NCBI GenBank assembly: GCA_937976095.1
Contig: CALJSV010000050.1
Coordinates: 1-33,502 of the forward strand
Length of the DNA: 33,502 bases
Direction of reading: 5' to 3'
Origin: an uncultured Clostridia bacterium
GTDB lineage: Bacteria; Bacillota; Clostridia; Lutisporales; Lutisporaceae
Shown: piece by piece, positions 16,132-24,546 of the stretch
Position numbering within the stretch: the stretch's first letter is position 1
Layout of the letters: each line of letters opens with the position of its first letter
Made by a program: the position numbers and the translations under genes
The notes under the pieces: model-generated
Told to the model about the DNA's origin: nothing
The model's database searches: none
Seen by the model: the letters and a program-made list of their open reading frames with translations, nothing else

Positions 16132-17133
16132 CTATCCTATCAGCTTATAGTAAGAATTAAAAAGCCTTAGGAGCAGCTCAGAAAGAGCTTCATTTCTAAT
16201 TACTCTACTACACAGCTCAGGCTTGAAGGGTTTAGCTTCATGCATGGTTCTCAAGAAGCTTTCAAGCTTCTTCTCTTCCATTATTCCATCAAGGCTAAAT
16301 AGTGAAAAATCCTCTACACCGCATTCCTTCAGTATGCCTATATCCTTTTCAAATTCCTCCAGACTTTCATAGAAAGGTTCATTGCCAAGCTTTCCTACAT
16401 TTGTAACTCCTACAGATATCGAAAGCTTTTCTGCAAGCTTTTCTTTAAGATGCTTAACCTGATGGTATATGAGATAGTCCACATTTACTCTTTTTATTCT
16501 TTTTACTTCGTTTCTTATCATTGTGGCGTAATACATAAGGTTATATTTATCCCAGCCTATATCAAACACAGGTACCTCCAATGCATTTTGCATAACCTCT
16601 GTATTGAACCTCAAGTCATAATAGCAATGTCTTATGCAGGTAGCATAGCTTTCATAGCCTTTTTCATTTAGATAACTTGCTGTATTGCTTAGTATTTCCT
16701 TAGCGCTATAAAACCTCTTTTTGTTCAGGTTATGAGTTATAAGCTTTAAGCAGGTAGCAACTGAGTCCATCAGTCTTTTGGGACTAATTATATTTTGTAT
16801 ATCTGACAAGGGAGATTCAAGATCAATACAAATGCCCTTCACATCCAGCTCTCTTTCTTGAAATTTGTCTATAAGAGCTCTGGTATACTGGTCGAAATGA
16901 TGAGCATTTTTTTCATTTATCCAATAGCCCATATCATCAGACAGGGTTGCCCATATAGAGATTGGAACCTCCGCTTCGTTGTATCTCTGTATCATGTTAT
17001 AAAACTCTTGATTGTCATGCCCATATTCGAGCTTATAGTTCAGTGTTATATTATATTTTTTAAAAAGCTCTAATATATAATCCCTGCATACCTCCTGCGG
17101 AGGAGTAAATTCGCACCATATTCTCGTATCCAT
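16132..17133 (-). CDS. Hypothetical protein, possibly TIM-barrel
   Basis: A 333-residue soluble protein of no family I recognise. No signal peptide or membrane helix is present. Alternating hydrophobic strand-like and helix segments, with acidic residues at strand ends (VKGICIDLESP about 98-108; VEDFSLFSLDGI about 274-285), suggest a TIM barrel of the glycoside-hydrolase-like type, but this is only structural impression. Aromatic content is high (Tyr, Phe, Trp). A GGAGGT site precedes the ATG at 17133. It is monocistronic, with its own terminator. Confidence 0.75.
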   Translation of the reverse strand: MDTRIWCEFTPPQEVCRDYILELFKKYNITLNYKLEYGHDNQEFYNMIQRYNEAEVPISIWATLSDDMGYWINEKNAHHFDQYTRALIDKFQERELDVKGICIDLESPLSDIQNIISPKRLMDSVATCLKLITHNLNKKRFYSAKEILSNTASYLNEKGYESYATCIRHCYYDLRFNTEVMQNALEVPVFDIGWDKYNLMYYATMIRNEVKRIKRVNVDYLIYHQVKHLKEKLAEKLSISVGVTNVGKLGNEPFYESLEEFEKDIGILKECGVEDFSLFSLDGIMEEKKLESFLRTMHEAKPFKPELCSRVIRNEALSELLLRLFNSYYKLIG

Positions 17134-17384
17134 AATGACCTCCGTCTAAAGAGAGTTATGATAATAAAAAAAACATATTCATTTCATAATATGTATATAG
17201 CAGCAGCTATGTTACCAAGCTGACATTTTGCCAGCATGTTTACATTAGTATTTTTCCCCCGCTAATTTCATTTATTTAAGCTGGATCATGTTATATACTG
17301 TATTAGCTTCCATTATGTTTTTAATAAAGTTCGTCTTGTGGTATGATAACAGTATAAAATAAAGAATTATTAATAGGTGATTTT

Positions 17385-18047
17385 ATGTCAAAAAGCTATA
17401 AAATGGTTAAAGCTTATGGTGAAGCATCTTTTATCGAAAAAAAATCCAGATTTATCGGTTATACTTCTCCTGTATACAGTGAGGAAGAGGCTGTCCAATT
17501 TATCAACAGCATTAAAAAAAAGCATTACGATGCAGCTCATAACTGCAGTGCATTTGTAATTGGCGCAAATTCAGAGGTGCAGCGCTCCAGTGACGATGGG
17601 GAGCCTTCGGGGACTGCAGGTGTACCCATACTGGAGGTTATCAGAAAGGGCGGATTAACAAATACGGCAGTTGTCGTTACCCGATACTTTGGTGGTATCA
17701 TGCTTGGTGCGGGAGGCCTTATAAGAGCTTATACCGAAGGTGCTGCCATTGGAATAAAGGCCGCCGGAATAATAAGAGTGCAGCCCTTTTCACTGTATAG
17801 CATCAACATTGACTACAGCTTGCTCAGCAAGCTTCAATATGAGCTGCCCAGAAAAAGCTTTATTATCTCTGAGGTTGAATACCTTGATAGGGTAACTATG
17901 AAGGTGCTGTCACTTCCCGAGGCTGCCCTCGACTTAGAAGAAAGTGTTGTCCAGTGGACAAGTGGAAGCGCAGTTTTAGAGCTTCTGGATACACGGCTTT
18001 TGAAGCTTGATGAGGACAATAAAATAATAGACACTGCCAGTCTTTAG
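17385..18047 (+). CDS. yigZ: YigZ/IMPACT family protein (UPF0029)
   Basis: A 220-residue member of the YigZ/YvyE family, relatives of eukaryotic IMPACT. The N-terminal UPF0029 domain shows the signature DDGEPSGTAG followed by VVVTRYFGGIMLGAGGL (about 105-122). The C-terminal ~70 residues match the DUF1949 ferredoxin-like domain. The cellular role is not settled; links to translation under stress have been proposed for the family. The ATG at 17385 follows AATAGGTGATTTT. The last codons also form the 5' arm of a perfect terminator stem. Confidence 0.94.
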   Translation: MSKSYKMVKAYGEASFIEKKSRFIGYTSPVYSEEEAVQFINSIKKKHYDAAHNCSAFVIGANSEVQRSSDDGEPSGTAGVPILEVIRKGGLTNTAVVVTRYFGGIMLGAGGLIRAYTEGAAIGIKAAGIIRVQPFSLYSINIDYSLLSKLQYELPRKSFIISEVEYLDRVTMKVLSLPEAALDLEESVVQWTSGSAVLELLDTRLLKLDEDNKIIDTASL

Positions 18048-18066
18048 GACCGCAGTGTCTATTATT
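18023..18066. terminator. Bidirectional terminator overlapping the yigZ stop codon
   Basis: AATAATAGACACTGC (18023-18037) pairs perfectly over 15 bp with 18052-18066 around a 14-nt loop containing the TAG stop of yigZ (18045-18047). Flanking AT-rich tails allow use by both yigZ and the convergent coat-like gene at 18082. Confidence 0.8.
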
Positions 18067-18081
18067 ATTATAGTATTAAGA

Positions 18082-18612
18082 TTAATCCCAATAGTAATAG
18101 TCTCCATAGCTAAATGGGCTTCCATAGCCATAGCCGTAGTAAGGTGGACGGAATCTTCTTCTACGTCTTCTTCTGCCTCCAAGCTGGTTTAGTAGCAATA
18201 ATCCAAAAACATCTCTTAATGCAGCTCTTGGCCCATACTGCCTGCTGTCATTGTTTCCATGCATAAGCTCAGGCATATCCTTCATCATATTGTCAAAGGC
18301 CTCATCTGTTGCTGCCCTTAGAACCTTGTTGTCTGGAATGTTTTCCAGGAACATCTCATCCTTTTCTTCCATTGTATCCAATACCCTGTCTACATGCGGA
18401 AGGATTTTCTTGCAAATATCAGGATACATTTCTTCAAATATATTCTCGTCTCTTTCATCCTCTTCAAGGTACGCCATTTCAGGACTTACTGCATTCATCA
18501 TAGGAGCATTGTTTGCCGAAGCAATGTTTGCCATTGGCTGGGTATGCATCGGATTTACTGCTTGCTGCATAAGCATATTATTCATCATTGGACACATTTT
18601 CATATTGTTCAT
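18082..18612 (-). CDS. Putative spore-coat-like low-complexity protein
   Basis: A 176-residue protein in three parts. The N-terminus is rich in Met, Asn, Gln and Ala (about 1-46). A central acidic helical region follows (about 48-115). The C-terminus has a run of seven or so Arg (about 147-154) followed by a Tyr/Gly/Ser/Phe-rich tail. Such Arg plus Tyr/Gly tails are common in spore coat or exosporium proteins and may allow cross-linking or self-assembly. No named family is recognised. AGGAGGT precedes the ATG. A SigK-like promoter candidate lies at 18645-18672, and CotF genes are nearby. The coat assignment is inference from composition and context. Confidence 0.8.
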   Translation of the reverse strand: MNNMKMCPMMNNMLMQQAVNPMHTQPMANIASANNAPMMNAVSPEMAYLEEDERDENIFEEMYPDICKKILPHVDRVLDTMEEKDEMFLENIPDNKVLRAATDEAFDNMMKDMPELMHGNNDSRQYGPRAALRDVFGLLLLNQLGGRRRRRRRFRPPYYGYGYGSPFSYGDYYYWD

Positions 18613-18644
18613 CCTATTACCTCCTGAAAAACATTTTCACTGGT

Positions 18645-18672
18645 AATTATATGTAAATATGTGAGTATTTGT
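18645..18672 (-). promoter_or_regulatory. Candidate SigK-like (late mother-cell) promoter
   Basis: On the minus strand AC (18672-18671) is followed after exactly 17 nt by CATATAATT (18653-18645), against the SigK consensus AC-N16/17-CATANNNTA. One -10 position deviates. It lies about 33 nt upstream of the coat-like gene's start. Confidence 0.35.
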
Positions 18673-18690
18673 GCTTGTTCGCAATTAATA

Positions 18691-20769
18691 TTAGTTGCAG
18701 CCGCAGTATAGGACTGAAACCGGAAGCACAAGCTCAAGACAACCTACGCCTTTTGTCTCTGAGCTTACATTTATAGTTCCCTTATGCTTTTCTATAATCT
18801 TATGGGTTATTGCTAGTCCCATGCTATATCCGATATCCATTGTCTCATCGCACATTGCGGCTTCAAAGCCCTTAGTCAGACATTCTTCTTTAATTCCAGC
18901 TCCATTATTACATATAGTCACCATTACCTTATCTTTTTGATAAGAAGTAGCTATACTTATTTCTCCAGCTCCTTCTATACTTTGAATTGAGTTTTTTAAA
19001 ATATTAAGCAGCGCTTGGTTAAGCTGCTGTGCATAGCAGGTAACAAGCGGAAGCTCTCCATAGCTTTTGCTGATGGTTATACGACCTCTGATCCTATTAT
19101 TTAGAAGCAAAAGTATATTGTCAAGCTCCTCATTAAGGTTGATTTGCTTTATATCAGAGCCATCAAAGCTGCAAAAACTTTGTATGCCTTCTATTACCTC
19201 AAGTACCTTTTCCATAGCCTTCTTGTTTATTTCATTCATTGAACGCAGGCTCTTATAATATATACCTAAATTGCCGTCCTCAAGTGCTTCAATCTTATCA
19301 ATTAGAATACTCTCTGTTGATAGGTTTGACTTTATTGCCGCCAAAGGTGTGTTTAACTCATGAGCCACGCCTGATATGAGGTTTCCAATGGAAGCCAGCT
19401 TATCCGAGCTCATAAGATAGTCTTGAGTATCTTTAAGCTGATTTAGAGCTTTATTTAGTTCTTGGTTCTTATGCTCCAGATTATGATTAATATCACTAAG
19501 CTCCGTAGTCACCGTATTTATAAGGTGCGTTAGCGCTTTAATATTACTAAAGCTTCCAAAGCGGCTTTCTGCCACACTGCTTTGAGCAGCTCCTGCTTTA
19601 ACCTCTTTTTCTTTCTCAGAAGCATCTCCTTCTTTTTCGCTTAGCCCCAGAATAGTCATGGTTTCATTTAAAAAGCTGTTGCAGCCCTCCGAATGATAGA
19701 ACTCACCATAGGTAAAGAAGCCTGCAGACGGAGCGATGTCATTGATAGGCGTCAGCTCCATTTGGACCATATCCTGCAAAAACACCTTTCTTGCCATGCA
19801 AGAGTATATAAATATGCTTTCTATAGGCAGTGTACGGAGTCCGCTTACAATGTTTAAGGACCTTTGGATAATCATATCCACATTCCCGTAGCCAAATTGT
19901 ACTACATCCCCCTGGTGTATGTTCCCATCAATAACCAGTGAATTTCCCTCTACTTTTCCTACAGGTACTCGCGCAAGCTTCATGTTTTCCTTTCGGATTA
20001 TTAAAGGAAACTGTATCGCTGATGCAGGCAGATTAGAAGCTACATCCTTTCCCAGATACCTTTCATATATATCAAAAACGTTTTGATTATCGATAGCCTT
20101 TAACTGATTGCCCTTAACCTCTGTTACTGTCATCAGCTTACCTATGGGCTCCCAGCAAAAACTGTGCTCAGTATAAACTGTAAGCAAGTTTCCTATAAGC
20201 ACTGCACAGGCAACTCCATCATCGGTTATACCTTCCTCAGTAAATACATAGGACCTCTCAAACCTTCCATTGTCTCCAGCCTTACCTCCTGCAACTACCA
20301 GGTCGGAGCTTACGGCTTCTATACCCTTTAATATATCCTCACAGTTTGAAGCAATGCCGGAGGTAAACATAATCAGCGCTTTTGCAGCTTTTGAATTCAT
20401 TTCAACAGCAGCTTTTTTGCCCAGTACAAGGTAGCTCTCATTGTTTCTGCCCATTACGGCGGTTTTTACATCCGTTGAAGCAAAGGCTGTAATAGACAGC
20501 ACCGTTGAAGCCTCGGTATATCTTCCACTCCATATTTCTCCGGCAGTAGTAGCACCTACTATTTTTACTCCCGGCAGAAGCGCTTTAATTTCGCCTATAA
20601 GGCACTCTATATAGCTGATATCACAGCTGCACGTAAAAACTTGTACAAAAAAAGTCTTTGCTTGTCCAAAATCGGCATTTGACAGCTCATTAGAAAGCTT
20701 ATCGAAGCTCTCATACATTAAATTTATAGTTTTCAAATCTATCCCTCTTTTTTTCTTTTTATGGAACAA
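18691..20769 (-). CDS. FIST-domain sensor histidine kinase
   Basis: A 692-residue soluble sensor kinase without membrane helices. FIST N and FIST C domains fill about 30-375 (VGATTAGEIWSGRY, VVAGGKAGDN, PSAGFFTYGEFYHSEGCNSFLN). A coiled coil (about 410-455) leads into HisKA with the phospho-acceptor in SGVAHELNTP (His about 470). The ATPase domain has N-box NILKNS (about 589-594), G1 NNGAGI (about 621-626) and G2 GYSMGLAI (about 647-654). The G1 Asp that contacts adenine is Asn here. FIST domains are thought to sense small molecules such as amino acids. No response regulator is adjacent, so it is an orphan kinase. TTG at 20769 is used; TTG at 20736, behind AGAGGG, is an equally good start. 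Confidence 0.93.
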   Translation of the reverse strand: MFHKKKKRGIDLKTINLMYESFDKLSNELSNADFGQAKTFFVQVFTCSCDISYIECLIGEIKALLPGVKIVGATTAGEIWSGRYTEASTVLSITAFASTDVKTAVMGRNNESYLVLGKKAAVEMNSKAAKALIMFTSGIASNCEDILKGIEAVSSDLVVAGGKAGDNGRFERSYVFTEEGITDDGVACAVLIGNLLTVYTEHSFCWEPIGKLMTVTEVKGNQLKAIDNQNVFDIYERYLGKDVASNLPASAIQFPLIIRKENMKLARVPVGKVEGNSLVIDGNIHQGDVVQFGYGNVDMIIQRSLNIVSGLRTLPIESIFIYSCMARKVFLQDMVQMELTPINDIAPSAGFFTYGEFYHSEGCNSFLNETMTILGLSEKEGDASEKEKEVKAGAAQSSVAESRFGSFSNIKALTHLINTVTTELSDINHNLEHKNQELNKALNQLKDTQDYLMSSDKLASIGNLISGVAHELNTPLAAIKSNLSTESILIDKIEALEDGNLGIYYKSLRSMNEINKKAMEKVLEVIEGIQSFCSFDGSDIKQINLNEELDNILLLLNNRIRGRITISKSYGELPLVTCYAQQLNQALLNILKNSIQSIEGAGEISIATSYQKDKVMVTICNNGAGIKEECLTKGFEAAMCDETMDIGYSMGLAITHKIIEKHKGTINVSSETKGVGCLELVLPVSVLYCGCN

Positions 20770-20871
20770 TTCTCCATAACACTAATTTTATAACATTTTA
20801 TACTTAATTGTAAGACCTCGATAGATAATTAATCCAGTTTTTGCTCACTATGTCATGAAGTCCAAATATAC

Positions 20872-20899
20872 ACAACTATATTTATGAGAGCATAATGCA
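20872..20899 (+). promoter_or_regulatory. Candidate SigK-like promoter for the coat pair
   Basis: AC at 20872-20873, then exactly 17 nt, then CATAATGCA at 20891-20899; one mismatch from CATANNNTA. It lies 67 nt upstream of the first coat gene. Confidence 0.35.
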
Positions 20900-20965
20900 A
20901 TAATAATATAGAGAATGTCAAAAGACGTTCAGACGTTGAAACACTTATCTAAAGGAGGAAAACAA

Positions 20966-21172
20966 ATGTCAAATAATAAGCCTCAAATTGAGTCAAAGAA
21001 CCTTTCAATAATAGATGATCAACTAAGTCATGAAGCACTTGCTGTTAAGAAGTATAAGCATGCTGCAGAAATGTGCACAAGTCAAGATATAGTTGACCTA
21101 TGCAACCAAGCAGCTCAAAAGCATAGGAAAAATTATGACGACCTTTTAAACTACCTTAACACACATGAATAG
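20966..21172 (+). CDS. Small spore-coat-associated helical protein
   Basis: A 68-residue protein predicted as a two-helix hairpin. LSIIDDQLSHEALAVKKYKH and SQDIVDLCNQAAQKHRKNYDDLL resemble the small ferritin-like partners encoded just before CotF genes in clostridia. The start is ATG at 20966, seven bases after a perfect AAAGGAGG; an in-frame start at 20915 lacks a ribosome site. The CotF-family gene begins 39 nt after the stop, and both share the terminator at 21501-21525, so they form a two-gene operon. A coat role is inferred from the partner. Confidence 0.85.
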   Translation: MSNNKPQIESKNLSIIDDQLSHEALAVKKYKHAAEMCTSQDIVDLCNQAAQKHRKNYDDLLNYLNTHE

Positions 21173-21211
21173 CAAGTAAAAATTTACCCACAGTAAATAA
21201 GGAGGATATAT

Positions 21212-21490
21212 ATGAGCAATAATAGCGCAACTCTTTCAGAGCAAGATATACTTACTGACCTTCTAACACTTGAAAAGCAAATAGCTTCATCCTATAATAC
21301 AGGAATAACCGAAGCATCCTGCGTAAACCTTCGACAAACGCTTACAGGCTCTCTTACTAACACTCATACTGTTCAATATCAAGTTTTTGACAGTATGAAA
21401 AAGCATGGCTGGTATCAAACTAAGGATGCAAGCGATCAAGATGTAAGCAATGCGAAATCTAAATATCAACAAATAAAAAATCAACTATAA
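21212..21490 (+). CDS. CotF-family spore coat protein
   Basis: A 92-residue protein matching the CotF pattern. LSEQDILTDLLTLEKQIASSYNTGITEA (about 8-35) is a first helix containing the family's LxxxK...YN core, and HTVQYQVFDSMKKHGWYQTKDA (about 52-73) contains the GWY motif typical of the family. CotF proteins are laid onto the spore coat late in sporulation. AGGAGGATATAT precedes the ATG. It is the second gene of the pair and is followed by a strong terminator. Confidence 0.92.
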   Translation: MSNNSATLSEQDILTDLLTLEKQIASSYNTGITEASCVNLRQTLTGSLTNTHTVQYQVFDSMKKHGWYQTKDASDQDVSNAKSKYQQIKNQL

Positions 21491-21500
21491 GCTCTCCCTC

Positions 21501-21525
21501 AGCTCCGGCTTGCCGGAGCTTTTTA
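21501..21525 (+). terminator. Terminator of the coat-protein operon
   Basis: AGCTCCGGC (21501-21509) and GCCGGAGCT (21512-21520) form a perfect 9-bp GC-rich stem with a minimal TT loop, followed by TTTTATT. Confidence 0.9.
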
Positions 21526-21555
21526 TTATGTATCTGCACGTTTTGCAAATACAAT

Positions 21556-21594
21556 AAAAAAACCTTCTATCAAGTCACCTGACATGATAGAAGG
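21556..21594 (-). terminator. Terminator of the 159-residue gene
   Basis: CCTTCTATCA (21563-21572) and TGATAGAAGG (21585-21594) form a perfect 10-bp stem. On the minus strand it is followed by T7 (A run at 21556-21562). Confidence 0.88.
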
Positions 21595-21601
21595 AATCTA
21601 A

Positions 21602-22081
21602 TTATTCTATTTCTACTAAGATACTTCCGTCCTTATCATATATGCCTTCCTCATCAACCTGTACGTAGCCGTCTGTTGCATCACACAAAAAATCCAGAAG
21701 GCACTCTAAAAAGTCCCATCCTGCTTCTGTGATATCCTCATCTACCTCAAATGCATATATCTGCTGAAGGTTTTTTATAAGCTCCACAGCCTTCTTTTGG
21801 TTTTTGCTATAGGGTAAATCCTTAAGCTCATCCAAAAACTCCTTCTGCTCCTCTTTAAACATTCCATCCTCATGTGCAGGAGTATTTCTATCCAGCTCAA
21901 TTGGCTTTTGCTCCTCGCTGTACTGAAGCAGCAAGCTTCTCCAGTCTTGTTCCCCAAACTCAGGCTCATGCTTTCCAGGTGAAGTTGCAAACTCAAAGCC
22001 CGCATCTGCCAGTTCATCACATATTGCCTGAAGAGAAGGAAAATCCTCAGCCTGTGAAAACACTCTAACATAAAAGCTCAT
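21602..22081 (-). CDS. Acidic hypothetical protein
   Basis: A 159-residue strongly acidic soluble protein, Glu/Asp-rich throughout, with no membrane helix or signal peptide. A central helical part (EEQKEFLDELKDLPYSKN, about 78-95) is followed by a C-terminal segment ending DGYVQVDEEGIYDKDGSILVEIE, which looks like beta-strands. I recognise no family. GGGAGA precedes the ATG at 22081. It has its own terminator downstream and is separated from the upstream DUF116 gene by the structured repeat at 22130-22295, which could form the start of its leader. Confidence 0.8.
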   Translation of the reverse strand: MSFYVRVFSQAEDFPSLQAICDELADAGFEFATSPGKHEPEFGEQDWRSLLLQYSEEQKPIELDRNTPAHEDGMFKEEQKEFLDELKDLPYSKNQKKAVELIKNLQQIYAFEVDEDITEAGWDFLECLLDFLCDATDGYVQVDEEGIYDKDGSILVEIE

Positions 22082-22129
22082 ATCTAACTCTCCCTACCTT
22101 TATCATTTGTGTACCTATTGTACTAGTAA

Positions 22130-22295
22130 ATGATGTTAATATAAAAGCAATTTGCGCAGAGGCTTAGGAGCAGTCAGCGAAACGAAGGAAAGCGGAACCA
22201 ATTGCCCTACCCCAAAGCACTACTGCCTTGGTGTAGCCCGCAGTGAGCTTATTGCTCCTTAGCCTCGAAGCATTATTGCTTGTTATTAACATCAT
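22130..22295. repeat. Structured ~166-bp repeat, copy A
   Basis: A nested inverted-repeat element. Outer arms ATGATGTTAATA (22130-22141) and 22284-22295 pair perfectly over 12 bp. Inside these, AAGCAAT (22145-22151) pairs with ATTGCTT (22275-22281), and GAGGCTTAGGAGCA (22159-22172) pairs with TGCTCCTTAGCCTC (22253-22266) except one T-T. The centre contains AGCACTACTGCCTTGGTG. Copy B at 33115-33303 shares the layout, but several paired bases differ on both sides at once. No ORF of note. It is either a structured RNA or a small mobile element; strand undecided. Confidence 0.8.
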
Positions 22296-22320
22296 CTACG
22301 TATGCATATATATCAATATA

Positions 22321-22770
22321 TCATTGTTTGCATATCATTTCCAAGCTTTTCTTAAAGATGTCTACATCTACCGAGGTGTTTTTGCAGGGGCCGAAGGGCC
22401 TGTCATTGATTATTCCTACTACCGGTATGCTTCCCACATCCTTGATACCGCTTTCAAGCTCACGTTCGCAGGCTACCGCTAGGATTATTTTGGGCCTTGT
22501 GCTTTGAACAACCTGCCTGGCCGAGGTTCCTCCTCTCACAACTGCAGCCTTGACGCCCGTACTGGCCAGTACATTTGAAAGCTCTCCAACCTTGCAGCCA
22601 CCGCAGCCAAGGCAGTTTGAAAGCCCCTCAGCAAGCTCCTGCTTGCAGGTAGAGCTCTGTATGCAATGAGGCAGTAAGACCAACACATCCTCCGGTCGCT
22701 CCGGAACTCCAAAATATCTTGCATAATAGACTTTTTCTGTTTCCCTTGCTTCTACTATTACTTCAACCAT
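22321..22770 (-). CDS. DUF116 domain protein
   Basis: A 149-residue soluble protein of the DUF116 family. Conserved Cys-rich motifs are LLPHCIQ with a following Cys, then NCLGCGGCKVGEL, and later VACERELESGI and INDRPFGPCKNTSVD. The many conserved cysteines suggest a metal or Fe-S site, though the family has no defined biochemistry. ATG at 22770 is chosen because GGAG lies 6 nt upstream and the protein then starts MVEVIVEARETEK; a TTG at 22809 in frame has no ribosome site. The gene is divergent from gerAB and ends just before structured repeat A. Confidence 0.9.
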   Translation of the reverse strand: MVEVIVEARETEKVYYARYFGVPERPEDVLVLLPHCIQSSTCKQELAEGLSNCLGCGGCKVGELSNVLASTGVKAAVVRGGTSARQVVQSTRPKIILAVACERELESGIKDVGSIPVVGIINDRPFGPCKNTSVDVDIFKKSLEMICKQ

Positions 22771-22907
22771 TGCAATCTCCATTACTATGATATTTTTGCT
22801 ATCTTCCAATAATATTATGATGAATTTTGGGTTAAAGTATTCTTCTGGAATATTAGTTTTATATATGGAAACAATATTATGGAATATTTTTTCAGGGAGT
22901 AAAGCAC

Positions 22908-24062
22908 ATGTCTAAAAATAAAGGTGTTCTGGAAAAAGGCCGAATAAGTGTTTTGCAGCTTTTACTGCTGAATATTACGTTTATAATATCTACTGCAGAT
23001 GTATTTCCTCCTGCTTTTGTAGCGCAGGATGCAAGTCAGGATTCATGGCTGTCGGTTATATTTGGGACAGCTTCTGCACTCCTTATGATCAATGTAATGA
23101 TTTCATTATCTTTAAGGTATCCAAACAAAACCATAGTACAGTATGCCTGCGATATAGTTGGCAAGCCCCTTGGCAAGGTCATAGGTGCACTTTATGTATA
23201 CTTTTACTTTCATGTTAATCATGTAGTATCAAGAGAGCTTGGGGAAATATTTGTTACCTCCTTTAATCCTACTTCACCTGTAGCTTTATATGTGATACTG
23301 ATAATGCCAGTAGCTGCTTATGCTGTATATAAGGGCTTGGAGGTAATAGCACGCTTAAACGAGATACTGCTGCCCGTCGGCATATTTGTGCTCATACTTA
23401 TAGGCATAATAAATATTCCCAAGATGAACCTTATGTACTTTTTGCCTATACTTTATAATGGCATCTACCCAGTGATAAAGGGAGGAATAGTAATACAGAC
23501 TTGGATATTAGAGACCTTTATAGTCTTACAGCTTATCCCCTTTGTAAAGGAAAAGCAAAGCATCAGAAAATATATAAACGGATCAGTTGTTTTTCTTGGT
23601 CTTGGCCTTCAGGTAGGAGTACTTACAATAGCCGTAATGGGGCCACTTACAGGAAGCTTTCTTTTACCAGCTCTCACCTTTGTTAAGTACGCCTCAATCG
23701 GACAGTACATCAATAATTTAGATATAAGTATTATGGTTGTATGGGTATCCGGAATATTTATAAAGATTTCTTTAGCTTATTATCTGACAGTATTATCTCT
23801 TTCACAGCTCTTTGAGTTTAAAACCATGAAGCCTATTATTGTACCTGTAGGTATTATCTCCATCTGCTTCGCAATTGCTGCAGTGGCAAATATCCCTGAT
23901 CTGCTTTTTAGTCTGCATTACATACTGCCCTTTTATATGCTTACTATGACCTTCATAATTCCTGCAATTCTTTTAGCTATAGCATTAGTTAAAGATAAGC
24001 TGTCTCAACTAAATAAAGACACAGCTACAGAACCATCTATAAACGAACAGGGGGTATCCTAA
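22908..24062 (+). CDS. gerAB: Spore germination permease, GerAB/GerKB family
   Basis: A 384-residue inner-membrane protein with about ten predicted helices, of the GerAB branch of the APC amino-acid transporter superfamily. The N-terminus (KGRISVLQLLLLNITFIIST) and the later NIPKMNLMYFLPIL are typical. In germinant receptors the B subunit binds the germinant (often an amino acid) and the complex sits in the spore inner membrane. GGGAG precedes the ATG. The A and C subunits are not next to it but at 28101-30891 on the other strand. The receptor paralog (GerA, GerK or other) cannot be told. Confidence 0.93.
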   Translation: MSKNKGVLEKGRISVLQLLLLNITFIISTADVFPPAFVAQDASQDSWLSVIFGTASALLMINVMISLSLRYPNKTIVQYACDIVGKPLGKVIGALYVYFYFHVNHVVSRELGEIFVTSFNPTSPVALYVILIMPVAAYAVYKGLEVIARLNEILLPVGIFVLILIGIINIPKMNLMYFLPILYNGIYPVIKGGIVIQTWILETFIVLQLIPFVKEKQSIRKYINGSVVFLGLGLQVGVLTIAVMGPLTGSFLLPALTFVKYASIGQYINNLDISIMVVWVSGIFIKISLAYYLTVLSLSQLFEFKTMKPIIVPVGIISICFAIAAVANIPDLLFSLHYILPFYMLTMTFIIPAILLAIALVKDKLSQLNKDTATEPSINEQGVS

Positions 24063-24063
24063 G

Positions 24064-24546
24064 TTGGAATATACATTCTTTTATATGTCTATTATAATTA
24101 CCTGGATAGTTTTCTTAGTTATAATTAAACTCAGACCACCAAGACTGAGCCACTTGATAATTGGTATTGCCTCTGTAGGCTACTCTGCTATATACGATAT
24201 GGTGCTAGGTGGTCACTATAAGCTCTATCATTATATAAGTACTGATGTCTCATTGCTATATACTGCTATTGCATCGCTGCTTGTTTATCCGCCTCTTTAT
24301 ATACTGTATGTGTTGCTCTTACCCACAAGAAAGCTGTGGAAGCTGGTATATACCATTGGCTGGACTATAGCCCTACTTATATATGAATTTATAACCCTTT
24401 ATTTTAAGACTGTTGTCCTCACAGGCTGGAGGGTGTTTCCATGGTCAGTTGTTACTTACATTGCAACCTTTGGATTGATGTTGATATTTAATCATCTTCT
24501 AAAAAATACAAGGGATTGCTATTCGCAATCCCCCGATTGCCAATAG
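24064..24546 (+). CDS. Small integral membrane protein, CBO0543-like
   Basis: A 160-residue protein with about five hydrophobic helices, a cytosolic-looking PPRL loop after the first helix, and a C-terminal cysteine-containing tail. The pattern resembles the CBO0543 family of small clostridial/bacillary membrane proteins; function unknown. The start is TTG at 24064, one base after the gerAB stop, with GGGGGT inside the end of gerAB, so it is translationally coupled to gerAB. The last eleven codons double as a hairpin that looks like the terminator of the convergent gene. A second protein of similar type is at 25733-26173. Confidence 0.82.
   Translation: MEYTFFYMSIIITWIVFLVIIKLRPPRLSHLIIGIASVGYSAIYDMVLGGHYKLYHYISTDVSLLYTAIASLLVYPPLYILYVLLLPTRKLWKLVYTIGWTIALLIYEFITLYFKTVVLTGWRVFPWSVVTYIATFGLMLIFNHLLKNTRDCYSQSPDCQ

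Noticed and set aside
18251-18646. 131-residue plus-strand ORF
   Set aside because: Shadow of the coat-like gene on the minus strand, with no independent signals.
22848-22879. SigG promoter for gerAB (GAATA ... AATATTA)
   Set aside because: The spacing is about 20 nt rather than 17-18 and the -10 starts with A in place of C; too weak to call.
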